A stretch of DNA of 45,278 nucleotides, taken from positions 1-45,278 of the forward strand of contig MOXJ01000021.1 of NCBI GenBank assembly GCA_002507565.1, given 5' to 3'. Shown piece by piece: positions 17,472 to 24,594 of this stretch. Each line of letters starts with the position of its first letter. Position 1 is the stretch's first letter. This stretch comes from Candidatus Reconcilbacillus cellulovorans. GTDB taxonomy: Bacteria; Bacillota; Bacilli; Paenibacillales; Reconciliibacillaceae. A model generated the notes under the pieces. It was not told the DNA's origin. It did not search any database and saw only the letters and a list, made by a program, of their open reading frames with translations. The position numbers and the translations under genes were made by a program.

Positions 17472-17504
17472 CTTGATCGTTCGGAGGGGGAAAATTCCCA
17501 TGAA
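17422..17504 (+). repeat. direct repeat, copy A (3' end of rlmCD plus intergenic)
   Basis: 83 bp running from TCCCGCAGACGG through the rlmCD stop and the ribosome-site-like CGGAGGGGG to CCCATGAA. It matches copy B at 20718-20799 except for two substitutions and one extra A. Downstream of this copy the ATG at 17500 opens only a 6-codon frame. Confidence 0.95.
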
Positions 17505-17507
17505 AAC

Positions 17508-17591
17508 GTTGCCGGCATAGACCATGGGCTGAAATACCGTCAAACGCAGGAAGCCGAGGTCATCGACGCTCCACGCGACTTGACTACATAA
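17508..17591 (+). pseudogene. fragment of an OpuCC-type osmoprotectant-binding protein gene
   Basis: The reading frame from 17508 gives VAGIDHGLKYR, then a gap-tolerant match through EVIDA, and stops at 17589. This mirrors VVGMDHGLKYR...VDVIDA in the intact binding protein at 23620-24510, including seven identical residues in a row. No start, signal peptide or C-terminal half is present. I read it as a short relic of a second opuCC-like gene lying just after repeat copy A. The match is short, so chance cannot be excluded. Confidence 0.5.
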
Positions 17592-17616
17592 CAAGGCTTC
17601 AATTTGCGAGGAAAGG

Positions 17617-18216
17617 ATGCAACAAATGTCGATTATTCAAGAGTGGAAGAAAAATTTTGTCGCCCCTCTGCTCAAACAACATGGATTCCTGATGAAACAA
17701 GGCGAATTTATCTATAAGACCGACTCTGTCTCAAGAATAATCGCAGTTACACCATATCGTTTTAATCCTGAAAATTTTATCATTGAATACGGTGTTCATC
17801 GTTCGACCATTCCTTTATTCTCAACGCTTGAAACGATAGACCGCCCAAAACTATACCATTGTCAAATTAAAACTTATGTACGAGATAAAAAGGGACACGG
17901 AATGCTATTTAATGCAGGAAAATGGATTCCTAAGCGTCAAGACGAATTGAAATCGATTTTACTGAACGTCGTCGCCCAGACCGAAGATTGGTCAGATCCA
18001 CGAAAGTTCATTTCCATGATTCTGAACGATGATCCCTTGATTCCGTATGGTCCTCTTTATAAAAAGGTATTGCTCATTTATCTATATTTGGAATGTGGAG
18101 AACGAGAAAAGGCACTCTCTGTTGCCTCCACTACAAACGTCAACGGTCTCGAAGAGCATGAGGCGGCAGTGTGGTCCAAGGCTCTTCAGGCGTTAGCAGC
18201 AGGAATGTCATCATAA
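17617..18216 (+). CDS. DUF4304-like protein of unknown function
   Basis: A 199-aa soluble protein whose first half (LLKQHGFLMKQGEFIYKT... RIIAVTPYRFNPENFIIEYGVHRS) resembles DUF4304 proteins. No catalytic residues or membrane segments are visible. The ATG at 17617 has GAGG 5 nt upstream; the ATG at 17626 is equally possible, with AAAGG 9 nt upstream. It is clearly more AT-rich than the chromosome around it and is the first gene of the 17.5-20.7 kb island. Some members of this group occur beside toxins as possible immunity proteins, but no toxin gene is seen here. Confidence 0.6.
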   Translation: MQQMSIIQEWKKNFVAPLLKQHGFLMKQGEFIYKTDSVSRIIAVTPYRFNPENFIIEYGVHRSTIPLFSTLETIDRPKLYHCQIKTYVRDKKGHGMLFNAGKWIPKRQDELKSILLNVVAQTEDWSDPRKFISMILNDDPLIPYGPLYKKVLLIYLYLECGEREKALSVASTTNVNGLEEHEAAVWSKALQALAAGMSS

Positions 18217-18237
18217 AAAAAATGGAATCAACCATTT
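18215..18237. terminator. possible bidirectional terminator in an AT-rich gap
   Basis: AAATGG/CCATTT forms a 6-bp stem with a 6-nt loop, flanked by eight A on the left and TTTC on the right. It could end the plus-strand gene at 17617-18216 or minus-strand transcription from 18508. The rest of 18238-18507 is AT-rich and I see nothing else in it. Confidence 0.35.
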
Positions 18238-18507
18238 CTTCAATTTTATTTCTTTCTATATCTTTTTCCAAAAAATTGCATATATATGTTACTAGAGCTA
18301 TTTTTTTCTTCCCATATAAAAACCATACCTTCCAAAACGTATGCCTAGGTCCCCTCTATTTTCACGGGATAATTGATTTCGAAACTCTATTTCCTCATCA
18401 TCCTTATATCCTCTAAAAATCACCTTCAATGAAATACATTGATGTTGGCAGCGTAGGCGCAAATGACCGACGATTGTCTTTATCTCGAGTTCTTGTGTTT
18501 ACGATGA

Positions 18508-19521
18508 TCAATATTCCCTTAGATAAGGCTCAATTGAAGACCAATAGACTGAACCCCTTGCATTGGTGTCCATTCCCGCCCACTCAGCTTGTTTACTTTT
18601 GTCATATCCTGAGTGCGTTTTTAGCCAAACACGGATCTCTCTTCTTTTGTATGTTCCTGTGTATGAATCATAATATGATGCTGTATATACATAAAACGGA
18701 GCAGGAAGAGGTTCCAATCCAGCACTATATGATCCGTCTGGAATCGTCGTCCAAAATGATAGATTTCCTTCAGCCAGTGTGGCATCAAATTTATAACATG
18801 TGAAAGGCAATGAAGGTTGAGGTGCGTCATAATAGCATGTTTTGGTCTGTAATCCTCCTTTTTGAGATATTGTGCTATCTCTTGTTATATTTAACACACC
18901 ATTTTTAAATATCTCATTAAAAACTTGTTCACAATTCAATATACCGTTATTGTCCGCATCTTGTCTGCATGCGTACCAATGTGTCCAAGCACTTTTTCTT
19001 TTCCCGGCTGCCGTTGTCGCGGAAGACCCTTTATACAACCTCGCCATTTCTTTTGCAACTAACTTGGCAGCAAATTCAACGTCCACTGCTTCATAAAAAG
19101 CAACTTGTTTTCCAAGTCCAGCACTATCTAATTGCCATAGTCCTACTCCTGCGGTCCAATGGTAACGTCGATAGTATGACCCATTTGCTTTCCAACTTTC
19201 GTATCCTATTTTACCATCAACCCATAATTGATAACCACTAGATACCGATACATCCGAACGACCGACTCCCATAGGGGCCGGGGCTCTATTGGTTTGACTC
19301 GCACCGATTTCAAACCAAGTAGGCGCGAGAATAATCGCCGCAAACTCATATGTCGAAGAGATTCCAGCATCGGCTTTATATTGGGCTGCAGCAGAAATTA
19401 CTTTATCTAATGGTATACTTCCAAAAGTCGCCGCTGATGCAGATTGAGTAAATTTATCTATAAAAGGACTATTGAGTAAAATAAAAATTGACATTATTAA
19501 TACGAAATATTTCTTTATCAT
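18508..19521 (-). CDS. secreted protein, possibly lysozyme-like, unknown function
   Basis: A 337-aa exported protein with a Sec signal peptide (about 1-30, SASAAT). The first mature half has features recalling lytic-transglycosylase/lysozyme folds: an early Glu in APTWFEIGAS, VGLWQLDSAGLG resembling the Gly-x-x-Gln motif, then helices ending WTHWYACR. The second half is Tyr/Ser/Thr-rich and unassigned. The fold suggestion is weak. The ATG at 19521 overlaps the stop of the upstream gene (ATGA) and has no good ribosome site of its own, so it is translationally coupled. Base composition is strongly AT-rich compared with the chromosome. Confidence 0.6.
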   Translation of the reverse strand: MIKKYFVLIMSIFILLNSPFIDKFTQSASAATFGSIPLDKVISAAAQYKADAGISSTYEFAAIILAPTWFEIGASQTNRAPAPMGVGRSDVSVSSGYQLWVDGKIGYESWKANGSYYRRYHWTAGVGLWQLDSAGLGKQVAFYEAVDVEFAAKLVAKEMARLYKGSSATTAAGKRKSAWTHWYACRQDADNNGILNCEQVFNEIFKNGVLNITRDSTISQKGGLQTKTCYYDAPQPSLPFTCYKFDATLAEGNLSFWTTIPDGSYSAGLEPLPAPFYVYTASYYDSYTGTYKRREIRVWLKTHSGYDKSKQAEWAGMDTNARGSVYWSSIEPYLREY

Positions 19522-20438
19522 GGATATCCAACCACCCAAGTCATGATTTCACTCTCATTCAACTGCAAACCGACGGTCGGATCATGAATGATGATGTCTT
19601 GAAATACGGCGGATCCGCCGGCAACCACACCGTTATAATCCTCCGCAAGGGGGGCCGTTTGAACTTCAACCACCTTGCCCTCCGGATTCACCCATGCAAC
19701 GACGAGTTCGGCCGATCTCCAGTCCTTTTTTGACAAATTTCGAAGGGTTGTGATGAGTGTATAAGGATTTGGCGGATCCTGGCGTTTGAAGCCCTTGTAC
19801 TCTGGTACACCGAAAGGTATAGCATCCGCAATAAGAACGATCCCGTCCCGGTCGACTTCAGCAGACGTTCCGACAACCTTAACATTCCACTCCACCCGTT
19901 TGACTTTGGAAGTCTCAATATCGGATTCGAGAACGACGGGAGCTGCTTCCCCAGGACGAATATTCTTGATTTTGGAATTTCCATTCACTTTATCCAATAT
20001 CTTGCCGTTCTCGTCATAAAGAACGGCTTCTACTTTAATGTTTTTCACAAGAAATGTCATCTCATTGCGAACAAGCCCTTTTATCTTCCATTTACCCGAA
20101 TCCGGTATGTTCAGAGTATCTTGAAGAATAATTACTTCATCACCTTTAACTTGATCCGTTGCAAACCGGCCCTCAAAACCCATAAAAAAACTTTTTCTTT
20201 TTTCTAGAGGGATTTTATCTGCTTCCTTAACGCTCTCAGGCGGCTCATTCAAAACGACATTAGTCTTAAAGAAGCTCTCGTCCATCCCATACAATTCTCC
20301 TGGAGTTGGTTCTTTAGGCATTTTTAATTTAATTTTGTTCAACTTTATTTCATCTATGCTCTCTGCAGTAATAACAACAGGAATGATAAAGAGAAAAACG
20401 AATAATAGAAAAATTATCCTTCTCTTTCCTTTCACCAT
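19518..20438 (-). CDS. secreted FxLYD-like protein, unknown function
   Basis: A 306-aa protein with a hydrophobic signal segment (about 5-25, IIFLLFVFLFIIPVVITA) and no lipobox. The middle (GLVRNEMTFLVKNIKVEAVLYDENGKIL...IRPGEAAP) matches the FxLYD pattern of extracytoplasmic beta-sandwich domains. A second similar unit may follow (LITTLRNLSKKDWRSAELVVAWVNPEGKVV). The ATG at 20438 has AAGGAGGG 4 nt upstream. It forms a two-gene operon with the coupled gene at 18508-19521, so both products probably act together outside the membrane. No homologue with known function is recognised. Confidence 0.6.
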   Translation of the reverse strand: MVKGKRRIIFLLFVFLFIIPVVITAESIDEIKLNKIKLKMPKEPTPGELYGMDESFFKTNVVLNEPPESVKEADKIPLEKRKSFFMGFEGRFATDQVKGDEVIILQDTLNIPDSGKWKIKGLVRNEMTFLVKNIKVEAVLYDENGKILDKVNGNSKIKNIRPGEAAPVVLESDIETSKVKRVEWNVKVVGTSAEVDRDGIVLIADAIPFGVPEYKGFKRQDPPNPYTLITTLRNLSKKDWRSAELVVAWVNPEGKVVEVQTAPLAEDYNGVVAGGSAVFQDIIIHDPTVGLQLNESEIMTWVVGYP

Positions 20439-20564
20439 CAATCCCTCCTTAATTGTGAATGAAGTATGGTTATGTATTACTGAGCTATGATTTACTCTAT
20501 ATTATAAAATTTTCTTGATTTTTTCTCTGGTGATTTCTTGCCCCAAGGATGATTTTACCTTAAA

Positions 20565-20717
20565 CTTTAGACCTCTGTCAAGAGGCTGCGATCACTCAGG
20601 ATCATTCAGCTAAAATGTTACCTGAAGAGGTATCAGAGCACTCACGTCGAAATGTTACTGAAGGAATGTATGCCGATCAGTACCGATGCGCTAAAGCGCA
20701 CCGCCGGCTTCCGGAAC
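20565..20717. mobile_element. possible remnant of an IS21-like terminus
   Basis: This stretch contains two spaced copies of an AAATGTTAC(C)TGAAG motif (near 20612 and 20651) and a TGTCAAG near its left edge. Repeated AAATGTnACTGA-like blocks are typical of IS21-family ends. No transposase is left and no target duplication is seen, so this is a low-confidence relic. The remaining 20439-20564 is AT-rich upstream DNA of the secreted-protein operon. Confidence 0.25.
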
Positions 20718-20799
20718 TCCCGCAGACGGCGCATGTGGTGTGCTGCGCGCTGCTGGTGGCGGGATAACTTGATCGTTCGGAGGGGGAAATTCCCATGAA
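20718..20799 (+). repeat. direct repeat, copy B (rlmCD 3' end relic leading into hepT)
   Basis: 82 bp matching copy A (17422-17504) with two substitutions and one base missing. It still encodes the last ~16 residues of RlmCD (PQTAHVVCCALLVAG, stop) with no body of the gene upstream. Here the CGGAGGGGG and CCCATGAA serve as ribosome site and start of hepT. Confidence 0.95.
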
Positions 20800-21196
20800 C
20801 AACGAAGAAACGAAATGGAAGCAAAGCCTTCTCAGCTGGGAAAAAGCTTTTCGCAATCTTGAAGAAGCATTAACACGAAAAAAGAACTTTCGAAACTGGA
20901 AAAAGCAGGAGTGATCCAAACGTATGAATTCACATTTGAATTAGCTTGGAAAACACTGAAAGATTATCTGGAAGAAAAAGGCGTTATCGTCAAATTTCCT
21001 AGGGACACCATCAAAGAAGCGTTCCGGTATGAGCTGATTGAAGACGGGGAACTGTGGCTGGACATGCTGCAAAAAAGAAACCTGATGGCTCATACGTACG
21101 ACGAAGAGACCGCCGAACTGGCATTCCAATTGATTGGCGGAACAGTACTATCCGGCTTTGAAGAAGACCTTGGATCAATTGAGGGATCAAGCATGA
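20795..21196 (+). pseudogene. hepT: HepT-type HEPN toxin gene, frameshifted
   Basis: HEPN-domain ribonuclease partner of MntA. The frame from the ATG at 20795 runs MNNEETKWKQSLLSWEKAF, then goes out of frame at an A6 run (20878-20883). One more A restores KELSKLEKAGVIQTYEFTFELAWKTL. The catalytic RX4HXY motif is visible as RNLMAHTY. A second shift of one base at 21136-21140 breaks the C-terminus. Correcting it gives AEQYYPALKKTLDQLRDQA and a TGA overlapping the mntA start (ATGA). Two opposite-phase lesions make loss of function likely unless the homopolymer change is a sequencing error. GGAGGGGG inside repeat copy B is the ribosome site. Confidence 0.85.
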
Positions 21197-21513
21197 ACGA
21201 CTACGGTTTGCCGGACGGCACCGTCCAACGGTTAGTCGACGTTTTCAGAAAATTCCCCGAAATCGAGGAGGTAATTCTGTTCGGAAGCCGAGCCAAAGGA
21301 ACTTACAAACCCGGCAGCGACATCGATCTCGCCCTTCGCGGCGAACGATGCTCCGCCGAGCTGGCATGGAAACTGCAAGGCTTCATCAATGAAGAACTGC
21401 CGATTCCTTATTAGGTCGACATCGTGGATTATCGGTCGCTGAGCAATCCGAGACTGAAAGAAAACATCGACAAGGTCGGCGTCGTTTTTTACCGCCGTTC
21501 CCTTTCTCCCTAA
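21193..21513 (+). pseudogene. mntA: MntA-type nucleotidyltransferase antitoxin gene, nonsense mutation
   Basis: Minimal nucleotidyltransferase antitoxin. In characterised systems MntA AMPylates HepT and so blocks it. The motif GSRAKGTYKPGSDIDLAL carries the expected GS...DxD active site. A TAG at 21412-21414 falls where relatives have Leu (PIPY-stop-VDIVDYRSLSNPRLK). The frame then continues cleanly to a TAA at 21511-21513 (VVFYRRSLSP). The ATG at 21193 overlaps the restored hepT stop. The truncated 73-residue product would keep the metal site but lose the C-terminal third. Confidence 0.85.
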
Positions 21514-21527
21514 TGCACGAATTCGGC

Positions 21528-21556
21528 ACCTTCCTCTACGCGGGGAAGGTTTTTTC
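21528..21556 (+). terminator. Rho-independent terminator after hepT-mntA
   Basis: ACCTTCC/GGAAGGT stem with a 9-nt loop followed by a run of T. Confidence 0.75.
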
Positions 21557-21566
21557 TTCCAAGTGG

Positions 21567-21596
21567 TTGACGCTCCTCCCCTTCGTTTGGTATACT
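21567..21596 (+). promoter_or_regulatory. sigma-A promoter of the opuC operon
   Basis: TTGACG and TATACT, 18 bp apart, directly after the hepT-mntA terminator. The leader to the first start codon is about 185 nt. Confidence 0.75.
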
Positions 21597-21645
21597 GAAA
21601 CTACCTCTTAATTCCCAGAATAGAGAGCGGAATTCGGAAAATCGA

Positions 21646-21669
21646 ATTCAAATCAACAATGATTTGAAT
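21646..21669. promoter_or_regulatory. palindrome in the opuC leader, candidate operator
   Basis: Perfect 10-bp arms ATTCAAATCA and TGATTTGAAT with a 4-nt centre (ACAA), about 50 bp downstream of the predicted transcription start. In Bacillus, MarR/GbsR-type repressors (OpcR, GbsR) control such operons; assignment to one of them is inference. Confidence 0.5.
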
Positions 21670-21786
21670 ATTATCGATTTTTCTTTTATGTTTCCTCTAC
21701 GAGAAATAAAATACTTTTCATACATTAAAAAACATAAACCCTCCGCACCTTCCCCCCTTAACATTCTGAAATTCAAGGAGGTCGTC

Positions 21787-22932
21787 ATGATCCGATTTGA
21801 ACGTGTTACCAAAACATACCCGAACGGACATCAAGCCGTCAAGTCGCTCACTATGGAGATCGGCCGCGGCGAATTCGTCGTCCTCGTCGGCCCGAGCGGT
21901 TGCGGCAAGACCACGACGATGAAAATGATCAACCGGCTCGTGCCGCACACGGAAGGCGTCATCACGATCGACGGCCAAAACGTCGCAGACACCGATCCCG
22001 TCGTTCTCAGGCGGAATATCGGCTACGTCATTCAGCAGATCGGACTGTTTCCGCATCTGACCGTCGAGGAAAACATCGAACTCGTGCCGTCGCTGAAAGG
22101 ATGGAGCAGGTCCCGAAGAAAAAAACGCGCCGAAGAGTTGATGGAACTGGTCGGTCTTGAACCGGGGACGTTTGCTCGGCGATATCCGAAGGAACTGTCG
22201 GGCGGACAGCAACAACGCGTCGGTGTCGCCCGCGCCTTGGCCGCTGATCCCGACATCATCCTGATGGACGAGCCATTCGGTGCCCTCGATCCGATTACGC
22301 GCGAACAGTTGCAAGATGAACTGCTCGCACTTCAGCGCAAATTGCACAAGACGATCGTGTTCGTCACGCACGACATGGACGAGGCGCTCAAGGTCGGCGA
22401 CCGGATCGCCGTCATGAAAGACGGCGTTCTCTTGCAGTTCGATACACCCGACAAACTTTTGAAAGAACCGGTACACGAATTCGTCGAGCAGTTCATCGGC
22501 AAAAAACGAATCTATCAAAATCCCGAACTGGTTCATGTCGTAGACGTCATGAGAGAGAATCCGGCCGTCGTACCGGAATCCCGATCGCCGGCAAGGGCCT
22601 TGGCGGTTATGCGACAACGCCGGACCGACACTCTGCTCGTCAGCGATGAACACGGCAAACTGCGAGGTATCGTCTCCGCTTACGACCTTCAGGCCGGTAT
22701 GGAATCAGCCGAAACGGTCGGCGAGCTCATGCGTCCAGTCGAAGCATATCTCGACCTGTCGGCCACGGCCAAAGACGCGTTGCTGGCGTTGGACGGCGCG
22801 CGATTCGGCGTCATTCCCGTCGTTGGCGCGGACGGCCGAATCGTCGGCGTCGTCACGCGCGGTAGCTTGTTGAGTCTGTTTGCGCGGATGGTCAAGCAAG
22901 AAGAAGGAAAGGAGGTGCATTTGAACGAATGA
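21787..22932 (+). CDS. opuCA: glycine betaine/carnitine/choline ABC transporter ATP-binding protein
   Basis: A 381-aa ATPase of the OpuCA/ProV type, powering osmoprotectant uptake. Walker A GPSGCGKTT (35-43), signature LSGGQQQR, Walker B IILMDEPFGALDP and the switch His in FVTHDMDEA are all present. Two CBS domains occupy roughly 250-375 and in OpuA/OpuC relatives sense ionic strength or nucleotides. AAGGAGG precedes the ATG at 21787; the frame upstream is AT-rich leader. The stop overlaps the permease start (ATGA). First gene of a three-gene operon with a sigma-A promoter and a palindrome in its leader. Confidence 0.93.
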   Translation: MIRFERVTKTYPNGHQAVKSLTMEIGRGEFVVLVGPSGCGKTTTMKMINRLVPHTEGVITIDGQNVADTDPVVLRRNIGYVIQQIGLFPHLTVEENIELVPSLKGWSRSRRKKRAEELMELVGLEPGTFARRYPKELSGGQQQRVGVARALAADPDIILMDEPFGALDPITREQLQDELLALQRKLHKTIVFVTHDMDEALKVGDRIAVMKDGVLLQFDTPDKLLKEPVHEFVEQFIGKKRIYQNPELVHVVDVMRENPAVVPESRSPARALAVMRQRRTDTLLVSDEHGKLRGIVSAYDLQAGMESAETVGELMRPVEAYLDLSATAKDALLALDGARFGVIPVVGADGRIVGVVTRGSLLSLFARMVKQEEGKEVHLNE

Positions 22933-23582
22933 AGCGATCGCTCGGCGAAGAATTGATCCGTCAGCTTGACATGCGCCGCGACGATCTGTTCGGTGCCATC
23001 GTTCAACACATGGAGCTCGTTTTCATGTCGATGATGCTCGCAATTGCCATCGGCGTACCTCTTGGCATCGTCATTACCCGTTTCTCCAAACTTCAGAGCG
23101 TTGTACTTGGTTCCGCCGGCGTTTTGCAGACGGTGCCGAGCCTTGCGCTGCTCGGTTTTATGATCCCGCTGTTCGGCATCGGCGTCCGGACCGCCGTCGT
23201 CGCCCTTTTTCTATACTCGCTTCTTCCGATTATCCGTAACACCTTCACAGGCATCCGAGACGTCGATAAATCGATTCTGGAAGCGGCAAAAGGCATGGGT
23301 ATGACCGATCTGCAAATTTTGTTCAAAGTTCAACTACCTCTGGCGCTGTCCGTCATCATGGCAGGCGTCCGGACCTCCACAGTCATCAACGTCGGAACAG
23401 CGACCCTGGCCGCTTTCATCGGCGCCGGAGGACTGGGAGATTTCATTTTTCTCGGAATTTCACGCAACATCGACGCACTCGTGCTGCTCGGCGCAATTCC
23501 TGCCGCCATACTCGCGCTCCTGTTCGATTTCCTTCTTGGATTACTGGAGCGTCTGACAGTACCGCGCGGCTTGAAAATATAA
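22929..23582 (+). CDS. opuCB: osmoprotectant ABC transporter permease
   Basis: A 217-aa inner-membrane permease of the OpuCB/ProW group with about five or six hydrophobic segments. The EAA-type loop reads EAAKGMGMTDLQILFKVQLPLA, where it docks to the ATPase. Translationally coupled to opuCA by a 4-nt overlap. Unlike the four-gene Bacillus opuC operon there is no second permease gene here, so the transporter would have to use a homodimer, as ProW/OpuAB-type systems do. Confidence 0.93.
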   Translation: MKRSLGEELIRQLDMRRDDLFGAIVQHMELVFMSMMLAIAIGVPLGIVITRFSKLQSVVLGSAGVLQTVPSLALLGFMIPLFGIGVRTAVVALFLYSLLPIIRNTFTGIRDVDKSILEAAKGMGMTDLQILFKVQLPLALSVIMAGVRTSTVINVGTATLAAFIGAGGLGDFIFLGISRNIDALVLLGAIPAAILALLFDFLLGLLERLTVPRGLKI

Positions 23583-23619
23583 CAACTGCCAAACCGCAAA
23601 ACAGGAGGGATGTCGACCC

Positions 23620-24510
23620 ATGAAACATTGGATGCGGGCGCTGTCGGCCCTGGTGTTGCTTGCGTGGCTTACGGCTTGCGGATCCAAGTCGGCCGGGCAG
23701 GACACCCTTGTCGTCGGCTCGAAAAATTTCACCGAAAACATCATTCTCGCCCACATGATCGCCGAACTGATCGAAGCGAAGACAGATCTGAACGTCGAGC
23801 GCAAAGTCAATCTCGGCGGCTCCAACGTGGCCTGGAAAGCGCTACGGAATAACGACATACAACTGTATCCCGACTACACGGGAACGATTGTCGCCAATTA
23901 TTATCAGGAAAAAACAGGAAAATCAGAGGAAACGCTTCAAAAAGCCCGCGAACTCCTGAAAAACGACGGTTTAACGTTTACGGAACCTTACGGGTTCAAC
24001 AACACGTATACTTTGGCCGTGACCAAGGAAACGGCGCAAAAATACAATCTCAGGACGTTCAGCGACCTGGCTAAAGTGGCCGATCAGCTCGTGCTTGGTT
24101 GCGAATTCGAATTTATGGACCGCCCAGACGGCTATCCCGGCCTACAGTCGGTGTACGGCATGAAGTTTAAAGACGTCGTCGGGATGGATCACGGCCTGAA
24201 ATACCGTTCGATCTCGGAGAAAAAAGTCGACGTTATTGACGCATACGCGACCGACGGACAAATTCGGGTATTCGACCTGGTCATTCTGGAAGATGATAAA
24301 TCCTTCTTTCCTCCGTACGATGCGGGAACACTGGTACGTGACGATGTAATAGAAAGGTATCCAGAAATTCTTACAATTTTGAATGAACTCGGTGGACGAA
24401 TCAGTGAAACCGACATGCAGACGCTCAACGCAAAAGTCGATTCGGAAGGTTTGAAAGCCGAAGACGTCGCCCGTCAGTTCCTCGTCGACAAAGGTTTCCT
24501 CGAAAACTGA
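23620..24510 (+). CDS. opuCC: osmoprotectant-binding lipoprotein
   Basis: A 296-aa solute-binding lipoprotein with lipobox LTAC (Cys20). It has the OpuAC-type fold with LVVGSKNFTENIILAHM at the mature N-terminus and PDYTGTI and MDHGLKYR further on. It delivers glycine betaine, carnitine, choline or similar compounds to the permease. Third gene of the operon, 37 bp after the permease, with ACAGGAGGG upstream of the ATG at 23620. A short relic of a related gene lies at 17508-17591. Confidence 0.93.
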   Translation: MKHWMRALSALVLLAWLTACGSKSAGQDTLVVGSKNFTENIILAHMIAELIEAKTDLNVERKVNLGGSNVAWKALRNNDIQLYPDYTGTIVANYYQEKTGKSEETLQKARELLKNDGLTFTEPYGFNNTYTLAVTKETAQKYNLRTFSDLAKVADQLVLGCEFEFMDRPDGYPGLQSVYGMKFKDVVGMDHGLKYRSISEKKVDVIDAYATDGQIRVFDLVILEDDKSFFPPYDAGTLVRDDVIERYPEILTILNELGGRISETDMQTLNAKVDSEGLKAEDVARQFLVDKGFLEN

Positions 24511-24531
24511 TCCGACCGTCCGCCGTTTCAT

Positions 24532-24567
24532 CCACGGGCCCGGCTCTACCTCCCGCCGGGCCCGTGG
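24532..24567. repeat. 13-bp GC-rich palindrome abutting a TATAAT box
   Basis: CCACGGGCCCGGC and GCCGGGCCCGTGG are perfect arms around a 10-nt loop, 21 bp after opuCC. No T run follows; instead TATAAT starts at once (24568-24573), 22 bp before the next start codon. It may both end opuC transcription and control the DUF2621 gene. A -35 hexamer is not recognisable. Confidence 0.6.
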
Positions 24568-24594
24568 TATAATGTTTCCGGGAGGTGAAGCGGC

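Noticed and set aside
18171-18416. 81-codon plus-strand ORF in the AT-rich gap
   Set aside because: No ribosome site, low-complexity Phe/Ile composition and overlap with the preceding gene's end. Looks like chance in AT-rich DNA.
17394-20824. two similar minus-strand ORFs at 17394-17594 and 20642-20824
   Set aside because: Their similarity is only the antisense of the duplicated rlmCD 3' end; there is no independent gene support.
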